Part shown: positions 1 through 9,703 of the stretch, in pieces | Layout: the number at the start of each line of letters is the position of its first letter | How positions within the stretch are numbered: the first letter of the stretch is position 1 | Source of the DNA: Alisma plantago-aquatica | Taxonomy: Eukaryota; Streptophyta; Magnoliopsida; Alismatales; Alismataceae | DNA length: 64,000 bases | Direction of reading: 5' to 3' | NCBI GenBank assembly: GCA_963693085.1 | Contig: OY856409.1 | Location: 664,607,591 to 664,671,590, forward strand | Position numbers and translations under genes: made by a program | The notes under the pieces: model-generated | Database searches by the model: none | What the model was told of the DNA's origin: nothing | What the model saw: only the letters and a program-made list of their open reading frames with translations

Positions 1-46
1 TAGGTAAACCCTAGTTTACCAATTAAGCTCAGATGGGGTCGTAACA
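1..46 (-). mobile_element. Terminal 46 bp of the 3' LTR of the first element
   Basis: This matches 6417-6462 base for base as far as I can see. It includes the inverted repeat GGTAAAC / GTTTACC (3-20) and the LTR edge GTCGTAACA. The rest of this LTR lies to the left of the window. Confidence 0.9.
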
Positions 47-60
47 ACTCTCCCCCCTTA
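47..60 (-). other. Polypurine tract of the first element
   Basis: A run of C and T directly inside the LTR edge reads as a purine tract on the minus strand. It would prime plus-strand DNA synthesis. Just beyond it (61-80) is the motif TTTCGTCCTCGAAA, the counterpart of the sequence that many plant Ty3/gypsy elements carry just before the 3' LTR. Confidence 0.75.
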
Positions 61-497
61 GAATGTTTCGTCCTCGAAACATGAACCTACAAGAAAGATA
101 CATTCAAGGTTATTCTAAACTTCTAAATCCTTCCATGCCATTATATTCTTGTATTTCATACCCGAATGTAGTTTTCAACATTAGATCTTTTAATTCTTTA
201 CTAAATCACAACATATTTCAAATAGTTCTCAATGATATCAAGCAAATTCTTTATGCCACAGTCAAACATAGAATGCAAAGATAAACCACCACGCTTTCAC
301 TGCGCAACTCTGATATTCTGATACAACGATCTCAACTTATGCGGCTCAGAAAGTTCTATTGTTCTGTATCACCTTTAAGTGACAAAAGCAAGTTCACCAC
401 GCTGTTTTAAACTTTAATAACATGTTGCTCAGATAGCAAAACAGTCTTGAATTAAAAGACTAAATTCAACAATCAATTGCACAATACTACTATTGGC

Positions 498-880
498 ATC
501 CCCATTGGGTCATGGATGCATGAGGTGAAGCATTACCACCTCATTTCATACTATCCTGTTTCGATCCTGGGACCTGTGGGTTATGGGCCCACACACAATT
601 CAAAGTGTAACCATCGTATTATATCATTTTAGGGTTTCAACAATAGTAATAATGTAATCCACAATTGTATCAGTCATTCAAGCATTAATCATACTCAATT
701 ACCATCACTCAGTTATATTAGAGCTAGGTATAACAAGCTACACCTCATTAGGGTTACTTGTCCAAACAATCTAATTATCATCCCTTTCTATTAATATGAG
801 TGAATAAGTATGACTACCTTGTTCAGGGTATCTCTCCATGTGTTCAGACATCATCCAAACCGTATCACCATATCACAAAT
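498..880 (-). repeat. Module shared with the LTRs of the downstream array
   Basis: This stretch aligns over its whole length with about 10151-10510 of the array LTRs. Both contain CATCCCCATTGG, TCATGGATGCAT, GGGTTTCAACAA-like and GCTAGGTATAACAAGCTA, and both end with CCATATCAC, in the same order and at similar spacing. In this element it is internal; in the array element it lies inside the LTR. Confidence 0.75.
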
Positions 881-2426
881 ACACAATAGTAAGATGCATA
901 TCAGGTATGAATTACTACAACTATCATACGCCTTTAGTTTAACATATAGCTTGCACACATACACTGAAATCATATGTAGAACCAACTTTCATACCCTAAT
1001 ATGCCTTCAACAAATCATACATGTAAAAACAAATTCATATATTACATAAAGCTAGTGCTTTCCCATATCTTTCTGCTCATTCATTACTTCTTTACCTTTT
1101 GCTACCTATCCTTTCATATGATTATATACGATAAACATCATTAGCATTGAATCATTTAAGATAGGAATAGATTATTCATCATTCTTGCTATCACACAAGA
1201 ATTTATTTCTTATCGCACTTCATCATATTGTATGTCACTATTACATTCACTAGATGACCCCACCAAGGTAGTTATGCACCATATATGATTCAATTTCTCT
1301 TATCATTTCATTCCCATCTTGCTCTCATTAAGGAATATATGAAAGAGAAGATGATTTTAAAACTTGGAATTCTTGTATTCAAGCATTCCCTTAATACATT
1401 CTCGTATGTAGATTTACTTAGTTATCAACAGAGATATTTGATTAATTAGCACTTGCTTGAATCTCACAACCTCTTTATTTTATAACTTCTCCATCATATT
1501 TCAAACCCTTTCTTACGTTCCATAGTCCTCTCACCATATACTACTCTTTAACCAGTCATCTTTAATTCTAAATTTTTCCCTTATGACCATGTTGTTTATT
1601 CATATGTATGGTCATGTATACCATGTTGCACATAATTCCACCTTTATCTTTATACTATTGTGAAGTTAACATTCTAAATTAATAGTCCTTCTATTAGTTT
1701 TTACTCATGTTGAATACATTACATATTCTTCATTTTTACATCAAGTGGATCATGCATGGTTCAAACATAGTTTCTCTTTCAATCAAGTTTTTCTCTCCTG
1801 AATACAGTCTACCTTTGTATGACTTATTCATTCATTAAACTACACCTATGTTCTTTGCTTAGAAATTAGTTTGTTGTTCTAGTCTTATGAATTATATGAT
1901 CATATGATTCTCTTCACTTTTATGGACCTATTGAATGATCAACTGTATTCTTCTACTTAGCCTTTTCTTTAGAGTTCATAAAAGCATTGTACTCTATTAT
2001 ATGATTCATTCATCATGATTGATTCTTGCTATCTAGAACCATACATACATTTCACATATCTTTTCTATATTTCATATGTATAGCTCATATAATATTAATC
2101 AATAAACTGATTATGAGCTTCATATCATGTTCTATTATTCCCAATTAAGGGTTTCACATATGAGACCCCAAAGTTAAACCTCAGATATCAGTTTCAACTA
2201 ATTCTTAGTTGTTCTGATCTTGCCCATATGTTTCAACATCTTACTGTATGTACATTCTTACTCTGATGTGGGTCTAATTATTCAAATTCTATTCTTATTA
2301 TACTATTGATAGGATTTATTAGATCCTAGTAACGCATCCTGCCAACCGGACCAGGCCAAACCTGAAATCCTGAAGCCAAGAACTACAAAGGATTACATTC
2401 TTCCTGAACTGCCACTCACAGCTCAG

Positions 2427-2622
2427 AAACTCGGCCGATTGGTCAGAAACTCGGCCGATTGCTTCACAACTCGGCCGATCCGCTTGAAACTCGGCCGATC
2501 AACTTGCCGTTTGATTTCCTGAAAAAGGAAACTCGGTCGAATTACACACAACTAGGCCGATCAGTTTGCTGTTTGATTGCCTATTAAGGAAACTCGGCCG
2601 AACCACATACAACTCGGCCGAA
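2427..2622. repeat. Phased TCGGCCGA palindrome cluster
   Basis: Eight copies of AACTCGGCCGA or a one-base variant occur. The TCGGCCGA-type cores start at 2431, 2451, 2471, 2491, 2533, 2553, 2594 and 2614. The intervals are 20, 20, 20, 42, 20, 41 and 20, close to multiples of two helical turns. The core is an 8-bp perfect palindrome. The second half (about 2499-2621) is also a two-copy tandem repeat with a period of about 61 bp. The same motif occurs in the LTR of this element at 5887 and 6063-6089. Confidence 0.85.
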
Positions 2623-2979
2623 TCGTGTACAAACTGAAAACCTAAATAGACCTGCTGATGTCAATTCCACTCGAATCAGCGGGCAAAACTATAGAAACAA
2701 AAGCTCATTTCAAGATGATTTCTAATCTACATGTTACAAAGAATGAAATCAATAAATGTAACAACTGCATAGTGTGCAACAAATATTAAAGACCCATATT
2801 TCAAAGTATTGAATATTTTAATTCAAACATATAAGAGCATTTCTATACATTTCCAACAAAAACAACATTATGAAATGTAAGTTCTATCTCCTTTTACATT
2901 TATGCTCTTAATTCTTGTTTCTTTTCTCGTTTCCTAACCCTAACATTTCTAGGGTTCCTCTCTAGCCCATTCTTCCACT

Positions 2980-3000
2980 GTATACCTGGCCAGGGTATAC
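2980..3000 (-). other. Leader hairpin with self-complementary loop (dimerisation-signal-like)
   Basis: GTATACC and GGTATAC form a 7-bp stem around TGGCCAG, whose TGGCCA is self-complementary. The inner CCTGGCCAGG is a 10-bp perfect palindrome. It lies about 170 nt downstream of the primer-binding site in the element's sense direction, where retroelement leaders usually carry dimerisation and packaging signals. The same palindrome occurs in the leaders of the array element. The function is inferred from position and shape. Confidence 0.5.
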
Positions 3001-3165
3001 ATTAGAGAATAGACAGAGTAGCTTGTACTGGCTGATCCAAGTACTCAGATATCGGGCCAGAATATCCAAATACTCAAATCCCCAAAGCTAACATCAAACA
3101 TCTCCTATCTGCCACACATAGGACTCTAACTTACTAACTTAATGGTCCTTGACAACTCACCCTAA

Positions 3166-3177
3166 GCTCTGATACCA
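3166..3177 (-). other. Primer-binding site, initiator-Met tRNA type
   Basis: The plus strand reads GCTCTGATACCA, so the element strand reads TGGTATCAGAGC. That is complementary to the 3' end of plant initiator-Met tRNA and is the usual primer site of plant LTR elements. It is 3 nt from the LTR edge at 3181. Confidence 0.9.
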
Positions 3178-4170
3178 AGCTGTTACACCCCGATCTCACA
3201 GTTTCCTCAAATCATGAGATTAGGGCGTAAGATAGGATTTATATTTAACACAAACAACACCCTTAACTTTTTCTTTTCTTAAAACTCTTGTTTCTTCGCA
3301 TTGAACCACATAAAACATCTTAACAAGGGAATCTGAACATTTCCTTTACTAATCAAACTTTAATAGTAAAGATACATGTATAAACATTCACGATGTCTCT
3401 CACACATTATGCACATGAAACTTGTAATTAGCATACATATCAACGAGGAACAATATTACACATTGTAATTACAACTCTCTCTCTAAACTCTTACTGAGGA
3501 CCTAGAGTGACAAGGACCGACTGACTCAACTAATCTCATACTTGACTCCTGTGGCAGGTCTACATTGATGCTCTGACCATCTTCAAGTCCACGCGGTTAA
3601 CCCTAAAATGTTTGAGTAGAGGGGTGAGCCTACTCGCTCAGTGAATGAGTACTTCATGGAAACAGACTAATGCACTAATGTGATTACAGATATAATTTGA
3701 ATAAACGATATGAAATTTAACAACAGTTAATACTACATTGAGCAGTTCTAAAACAATATAATTGAAATAATAAAGAATGTAAATATTGCATCCAAAGAAT
3801 AACTACAAGAAGACTATGCTTCTAGTCTTCCTTAACTATTTCATTTATAAAGAACTCTGTGAACCTATATGATCATATTTTAGATTATGCCCTAAACATA
3901 TGCAGTGTACTATGCATATGAAGATCCGCAGCAAGTTCATGCTACGGTCCCACCGTACAAGACTTAGCGACACACCCGGGAAATGCTAAGTCTGACTGCT
4001 GTCCTGGTCTGCTACAGGACTCCCAGGCTCACACGGCCTCACTGCACTCTCAAAGAGTGTACTCTAGACTCCTCCTTAAACCTGAGCACACAGGCGGAGA
4101 GTCTCACAGGGTTACCTTTGTGATGCTGTACGAATGGTGTTAGATAATCAAGTTTTCTTTCTTTTTCCCA

Positions 4171-4261
4171 GTGCCACCGTGACACACGCACGGATTATTG
4201 TTGAACACTGTTTTTCTGCCCTCGTGCCACCGTGACACACGCACGAATTATTGTTGAACAC
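4171..4261. repeat. Tandem duplication in the LTR, period 53 bp
   Basis: Two 38-bp copies start at 4171 and 4224 with GTGCCACCGTGACACACGCA. They differ by one base and are separated by a short linker. They lie in the GC-richer part of the LTR. Confidence 0.85.
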
Positions 4262-4621
4262 GAGTCACCGACCATCTAGACACACGCTAGTAGGTCGTTT
4301 CACCCCAAGGTGCAGACCTCACGAGGGGTTCTACGGTGTTAGGGAACCTATGTCTATTAACTAGTTAACATATAAATATCATAGCTCAAGTATTCAACAT
4401 ATACCATGTCTCAGTAACATCCCTTTCTAGGGCATGTCATATCTCATTACCTGCAATTTACGAGATATGTATTGAAAATAAGAATCCCTGCAATATGTAG
4501 ATATCAACTCAGAGAGAATAAGCATATAAAATTAAATGCACTAGAAACATACAATTCAACAATTAAGCATCACCACATCTCATATCGAGACCTTTCATAT
4601 TACGATAGCATGATTCATTGA

Positions 4622-4718
4622 ACACCCTATCCTTAGGGTTCCATTTGCCTTATTCATCCATCACATGCCAACACCCTACTCTTTAGGGTTTCATTTGCCT
4701 CATTCACTTGTCACATGA
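4622..4718. repeat. Tandem duplication in the LTR, period 49 bp
   Basis: Two diverged copies start with ACACCCTA and both contain TTAGGGTT and CATTTGCCT. They begin at 4622 and 4671. Confidence 0.75.
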
Positions 4719-5460
4719 CTCTCATAAGAATTTCATAGGATATAAGCATCCACTAAAATAAAGATTGTTTCCAACAAATCATATATAATCAATATAGATA
4801 TGGAACCATGGAAACTTAACTAAATTTAGGTTTTCCATATCATTCACTGCGATATCATGTATCCAGAATAAGATTCAATTAAGATAACCCATGAGGTACA
4901 TCCTAACCACTTATAGGATTACTAGTCCTTTTCAATAAGGTTGAAATACTAGTGATGTCTCAATTAGGTTAAACCCTAATTACATCATTTGATATAAATC
5001 TGAAAAGCATTCTCACTGGGAAGTGTTGTATACGTTTCTGATATGAATCTACCATTTAGGAATCATTCAAACAGAGAAGGAATCCATATCATATCAATTT
5101 GCAACAATCTTAAATCAAACGGACATTTCAGGATTTAGAATCGCATGCTAAGTATTTAGGGATTTGGATGCTATAATCAAATTCGTGCATTAGAATGTTT
5201 GAAGGAAGAACCCACTCACCCTAAGGTGTGAAAACACCTCACAACTGCAGCTCAACTCAGGGAATCTCGAATTCCTATCAAATCCCTAGCAAATCTCCCA
5301 ATTCTTCTTCCATTCAACTTGGGAACCTTGAAAATAGGGGATTATGAAGAAAGGGTGAGAAAAGAGGGAATTTCGACATCCTCTTGGATCAAATCAGAGC
5401 ATGGACGGAAATATTGACATGAGAGAGAAGATTCACCATAAAAGTCTATGCAAAGGATCC

Positions 5461-5472
5461 AAACTTACTTGA
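5461..5472 (-). promoter_or_regulatory. Possible conserved 5' splice donor in the LTR leader
   Basis: On the element strand this reads TCAAGTAAGTTT, a good match to a splice donor (CAA/GTAAGT). The same bases occur at the aligned site of the diverged opposite-strand relative (49823-49834). Splicing itself cannot be seen from sequence. Confidence 0.25.
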
Positions 5473-5617
5473 TTTCACCCTTCCTGGAATCGCAAAACCC
5501 TAATTCAGCAATTTCCCCCACTTTCTCCACTCAAGCCCTAATTCTCCCTCTCTCTCTAGGAGCTCGTTTATCTGGAATGAATGACGAAGAATGAGAGATG
5601 CTTGTGTGTGTGGTCGT

Positions 5618-5628
5618 TCATATAAGTC
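5618..5628 (-). promoter_or_regulatory. Possible TATA box of the first-element LTR
   Basis: The minus strand reads ACTTATATGAA, about 830 bp inside the U3 edge and just upstream of the segment that looks like a transcribed leader. The relative at 48809-53661 has a weaker version at the aligned site. This is a weak call. Confidence 0.25.
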
Positions 5629-5792
5629 AATTGAGCTGCTTGGGTCAATTGCATATTGACCCAACACTTAACTTTAATTATATAGGCTGAATATTCAGTT
5701 ATACAAAAATTACTGCAATTCGTTTATTTCAGAGAACAAACATTCTCCAACAATTATGGGAATTTAGAACCTTATTTATAATTGATCTATAA

Positions 5793-6225
5793 AGCTTCAG
5801 TTAAAATTTGAGATCATGTGGAGTTACCAATAAATAATTAAAAATAAAACAGTGCACTGCTATATTGCAGTCTGCAAAATATTCGACAAACTCGACCGAC
5901 ACCCTTACTGTAGGGATTCAAAAGTCATCCAAAAACTATGCCAATTTAACAGAGTGTCTAAAACTGTGTTTTTCAGGCACAGTTAAAATTTGAGATCAAT
6001 TGGATATACCAATAAAATGATAAAATTCAATTACCACACTGCTGTATAATTCTGGAAATGTGATCGGTCGAGTTTGAAACTCGGCCGATAAACAGGTCAG
6101 GGCATTCTTCAAAAATTCTGATATTTTTCAATGTTGTTCACATTTTGTATATCCAAATCATATACAAATTTGAAGTAAATCAGAATTACCCATAAAATAC
6201 TAAAAATCATTTAGTGAGACATTCT
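5793..6225 (-). repeat. Three diverged tandem repeats of about 187 bp in U3
   Basis: Units start near 5793, 5980 and 6165. Each carries an AAATTTGA-type block, a TTACCAATAAA/TTACCCATAAA-type block and an A-rich stretch. The first two also carry CACTGCT and a CTCGACCGA/CTCGGCCGA-type motif. The opposite-strand relative keeps the same arrangement (about 48990-49540). Reiterated U3 segments often act as enhancers in LTR elements; that role is inferred. Confidence 0.65.
6063..6089. repeat. Near-perfect inverted repeat of the TCGGCCGA motif in U3
   Basis: ATCGGTCGAGTTT (6063-6075) and AAACTCGGCCGAT (6077-6089) are inverted copies with one mismatch and a single base between them. The motif is the one repeated at 2427-2622. 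This could be a protein-binding site or a cruciform. Confidence 0.8.
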
Positions 6226-6462
6226 ACTTATCAAATTCTGTATTCATGCATCATTAAAACCCTATTTTGGGCCGATTAGGGTTTATGTTTCTCAAACCCT
6301 AATTCTCAAGATAAAAGAATATTTAGACTTCTTATCATAGTTAAAACATCCTAATTGTGTTATTGTCATTAATTATATTTCAATAATGATTATTCCAATT
6401 AATCTTTGCAATTGTCTAGGTAAACCCTAGTTTACCAATTAAGCTCAGATGGGGTCGTAACA

Positions 6463-6688
6463 CATAGAGTACATGTTTTGTCCAAAAGATATACTAATAG
6501 TAGAAGATACTACATATGAAGAAGGGATACACAAATTTTGGATCATGAAATATAAGAGTTGAAAGAGAGATACAATTTGCTATGGTGGCACTAAGGGTTG
6601 AAGGAACAACCTCGGCATTAGAAAATGAGATGTCGTGAGTGCATCCAAGCTATTATAATTTTAAGGATGAAACTTTTCAAGGGAGGGA
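6463..6688 (+). pseudogene. 3' end of a decayed Ty3/gypsy pol (integrase C-terminus)
   Basis: On the plus strand, a frame opening with HIEYMFCPKDILIVEDTTYE is followed by a frameshift. It continues in the next frame with VALRVEGTTSALENEMS, a stop, and VHPSYYNFKDETFQG. The order and spacing match the integrase tail and chromodomain-like end of plant Ty3/gypsy pol. That end includes the typical GGATGAAAC...TTTTCAAGGGAGGG stretch before the 3' LTR. At least one frameshift and one or two stops are present. The upstream part of pol is cut off because the first element (1-6462) inserted here. Confidence 0.7.
6675..6688 (+). other. Polypurine tract of the plus-strand gypsy remnant
   Basis: A purine-rich tract ending in CAAGGGAGGGA lies directly before TGTAATATACC, the presumed LTR start. 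Confidence 0.6.
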
Positions 6689-7335
6689 TGTAATATACCA
6701 TTCATAAGTTTGAATAAAAAACTATTTTAATTCACTTTAATCGTTACATAATCACCTTCTCTGGTGTATTTTGAAATCATGTTGTTTATATAATAAAACC
6801 CATGTGAAACATTATGAAAATTAAATCTAATTTGGTGAAATCTTGTGATAATGAGTGTTGATGTTGAGAAAACTTGAACATGCATGAGTCTATTAACAAT
6901 GACTTGTGTGCCAATAGAACACCTAGTGGTGAATATATCAACTTATAAGTCTTGTAGTGGATTAATGGTGAAATAGGTGAAAATAAAAAATACGACAATT
7001 AAAGAGAACTTGAGTATGGAAATTACTTTCTAATCTTAGTAGAAAATAGACTAAAGCAAATATTATGATGAAGTGTACACAAATAAAGAATCATACCAGA
7101 GCTTAGGGTTCTTACATAGACATTTGGGAGGTTGACATCTACTTTTATAGAGGAAAAAATAGTAGTTGCACCTTTTAAAGGGCAGACCAACCGTTGGTGG
7201 TTAACTGGTTAAGGCAGACCAACTTGATGAATAGTCATCATAGGAAGTGAATGTACTGTTCAACAAGTCATACCAATATCAAACAAGTATTTGTACCAAC
7301 TACTCAATAAGTTATCTGGCTATTATTTGTGAAAG

Positions 7336-7381
<46 letters not shown>

Positions 7382-7645
7382 GAAAGTAGAGGCATATGCA
7401 TACCACATAGAGTCCCAAACATATACTACTCATTTTCACTACTCCACATTCTTTCCCATGAATGTGACACATGGAATAGAATTTAGAGAAGAATGAAGTA
7501 TTTTTGGGAGATTATAAGCTATAATCACCTTTAGGATTGTTTGAGGATGTAATCATGAGTCAATTCTTGGTTTTTCTTTCTATCCTCATATATATATTTT
7601 CCTCCACCCTCTATGTCATTGTCCTCTAAAGTAGGGAAACAATCA
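6689..7645 (+). mobile_element. Start of the 3' LTR of the plus-strand gypsy remnant
   Basis: The LTR starts TGTAATATACC right after the polypurine tract. It runs at least to 7645, where the big array is inserted. It may continue at 44425 beyond the array, but I cannot place its other end. No genes are seen here. A (TA) microsatellite lies inside. Confidence 0.5.
7340..7378. repeat. (TA)19 microsatellite
   Basis: An uninterrupted TA run of about 39 bp. Confidence 0.95.
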
Positions 7646-9125
7646 TATGAGAACCCATTACACTGAATGAGATTACTCAAAATATAAAACACAATCAATC
7701 ACTAACTAATCACATTCCAAAAAATGTGGGTAAATTAAAATCGATTTCAACATCAACACCCGCTTAGAAACATTTGCAGAAGAGCCCAAACATCTTTCTT
7801 GTATCAATACTATGCCAAGAATTCAATACAAATTTAATCACCTTAGCCTCAACATATATACACAGGAAAATAATATTCATATATTCCACACATACAAGCA
7901 TTAATGTGCTAACAAAAGTCTGATTCGTTTGAAACACTATATACAACTTTTCCTTCCCCGACCTGAGAGTACAGGGACGACTCCAAGACACACTAGACAT
8001 CTAATCAACTTTATCAAAGATTCATTACTATAGCTCCTCTTTGCTGCCACATGTTTATTTTCGTCACTTCCGATTACCTAAAAAGATGTGGCGAACCAAA
8101 AGGGTGAGATCCATGTCCTAGCAAGAGATATAACTTCCAATAACACTTATTGATTACAACATTTTAAATAGTAGATAACTAAGCAGTTGGAGTATTTAAA
8201 AATCAATTGAACAGATTGAATAGTTCAAGTATACTAAACAGATTAAGTAAATCATCTTAGCAACAAGTATGATCATCAATGCATATATAGGTAACAAATT
8301 AATCCATTTCTATGGATAGATATCTACTCAAATATCATCAAATTGCATCTAATAACAATCATTATCATTAATCTGACTATCATCATATTCCTTGCTAACA
8401 GTACAAGCAATCTAGTAGCGTAAGTATCCCTGACATCATGAATATGTCTAGTAACATAACATGACTATCAATATTGGCATCTCAAATAAAGGGAACAAAT
8501 CTATATCATAAGTAGAACTAACATCATTACACAATGAACTACATAGGCATGATTAGCAGTTTAAGCATTTCTAATTACATAGGCATGGCTGGAAATATTA
8601 AACATAGCTAGAAACAACATCTTAACCATCAGTGTTAGTATATTTGACAACATAAGCATGCTTACAACATGATCATAAGTACAACATAAGCATATAGATT
8701 ATCTCTTATTGTACTATACATGATCTTAGTGAAAAGATAGTAAACAAGGGTTTTCATCCAATATGAAGCATTGTGTATAACCCTAAACAGATATGCTACA
8801 CGACTGTCTTACATCTTTTATTATGCCATGAGGAAATTGAGGATACCACTCAAAATCCAATTGACCACTGCTAAGTTGAAATTAGTGCCATACAATATCT
8901 AGGAAGAGCCAGACTCCTAAGATCTTCTCTGCCCTCGGTCAGTACGAGTCTGCCACAACGACACATAAGGTCAAGCTGCTAACATCTTAGTCCGTCCTTG
9001 GTATAGGTCACGATACTAGTAAAAGGAGGTGGTACGCATACCCCAGTATATAATCACCGAGACACAACCGTAGCCGTTATCAATCACATCAGATGTATGA
9101 GGCATGACCATAGCCATCCTCCACA

Positions 9126-9156
9126 ACCTACATTGTGGATGACAAGGATATATCCT
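9126..9156. other. Conserved hairpin and 12-bp palindrome in LTR A
   Basis: The hairpin TCCACAA...TTGTGGA is followed by the perfect palindrome AGGATATATCCT (9145-9156). Counterparts of the palindrome are at 15910-15921, 24024-24035, 30813-30824, 37594-37605 and 41054-41065. Confidence 0.7.
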
Positions 9157-9469
9157 CAACTTGCCACCCCCACATACTTAATAGTATGTGCTCTGAGTTT
9201 CCAATAGGAATACTCATTTCACCATCTAACAAGTTATGACACTCAGATGGATCTATGGTATAGGGCACTACTTGATTAGAGTTTCACTTGATTAGTTATG
9301 TCAATTGGGTGAATTAAGGCTGCATTAAACAAAAGGACATACAAACCCTAATTCACTTCTAGAAAGCATATAAATATCACAACTTTTAGAAGATATAAAA
9401 TGTGTGAGACATAATTTCTCATCTCATCATCACATACTATTCACTTGTCATTCATGAGACCACACTAGT

Positions 9470-9703
9470 CATCATACTATCACAAGATATAAATTCTTTT
9501 CACAATATCATTGGGTATCAACCCTTATCAACATAAGAGGATTACACCTCATTCAGGGCTCAACCATGCCCAAAGGTCATTAAGACCATCATACTATCAC
9601 ATGATATAAATCCTTTTCACAATATCACAGGGTATCAACCCTTATCAACATAAGAGGATTACACCTCATTCAGGGCTCAACCATGCCCAAAGGTCATTAA
9701 GGC
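9470..9703. repeat. 117-bp tandem duplication in LTR A
   Basis: CATCATACTAT recurs at 9470, 9587 and 9704. The two 117-bp units share ATCAACCCTTATCAACATAA and CATGCCCAAAGGTCATTAAG. The same duplication is in every LTR copy that covers this point, so it predates the array. Confidence 0.9.

Larger units (their letters stand above)
47..3180 (-). mobile_element. Non-coding internal domain of the first element
   Basis: This is about 3.1 kb between the LTR edges. No gag, protease, RT, RNase H or integrase motif is visible in any frame. Recognisable parts, in plus-strand order, are the polypurine tract, a module at about 498-880 shared with the LTRs of the downstream array, an unremarkable AT-rich stretch (about 890-2330), a GC-richer stretch with phased TCGGCCGA palindromes (2431-2621), a leader palindrome (2980-3000) and the primer-binding site (3166-3177). 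Its function as a leader or packaging region is inferred. Confidence 0.75.
1..6462 (-). mobile_element. Non-autonomous LTR retrotransposon (LARD-like), first element
   Basis: The element reads on the minus strand. Positions 1-46 repeat the last 46 bases of 3181-6462, so they are the end of the second LTR. Next to that end lies a C-rich tract (a polypurine tract on the minus strand). Next to the other LTR lies GCTCTGATACCA, the complement of a primer-binding site for initiator-Met tRNA. The LTRs begin TGTTAC and end GTAACA. Between them are about 3.1 kb with no gag or pol; the longest open frames are under 80 codons. Large LTRs around a non-coding internal domain are the layout called LARD in plants. 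It would depend on proteins from another element. It is inserted in an older plus-strand gypsy pol whose sequence resumes at 6463. The left target-site copy lies outside the window. Confidence 0.85.
3181..6462 (-). mobile_element. 5' LTR of the first element
   Basis: This 3282-bp LTR has TG...CA ends (TGTTACACCCC at the left, GGGGTCGTAACA at the right). In the sense direction (right to left) it has a U3 with three diverged repeats of about 187 bp (5793-6225), a possible TATA box near 5620 and a leader with a splice-donor-like site near 5465. Further on is a GC-richer block (about 3925-4345) with hairpins and a tandem repeat, and then the primer-binding site. A diverged relative occurs on the opposite strand at 48809-53661. 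No coding sequence is visible. Confidence 0.85.

Noticed and set aside
3166..3177. Possible tRNA gene fragment
   Set aside because: Only the 12-nt acceptor-end complement is present, at an LTR edge. It is a primer-binding site.
9470..9703. CRISPR-like regular repeats in the LTR
   Set aside because: These are two adjoining 117-bp units without spacers, a plain tandem duplication in a plant retroelement.
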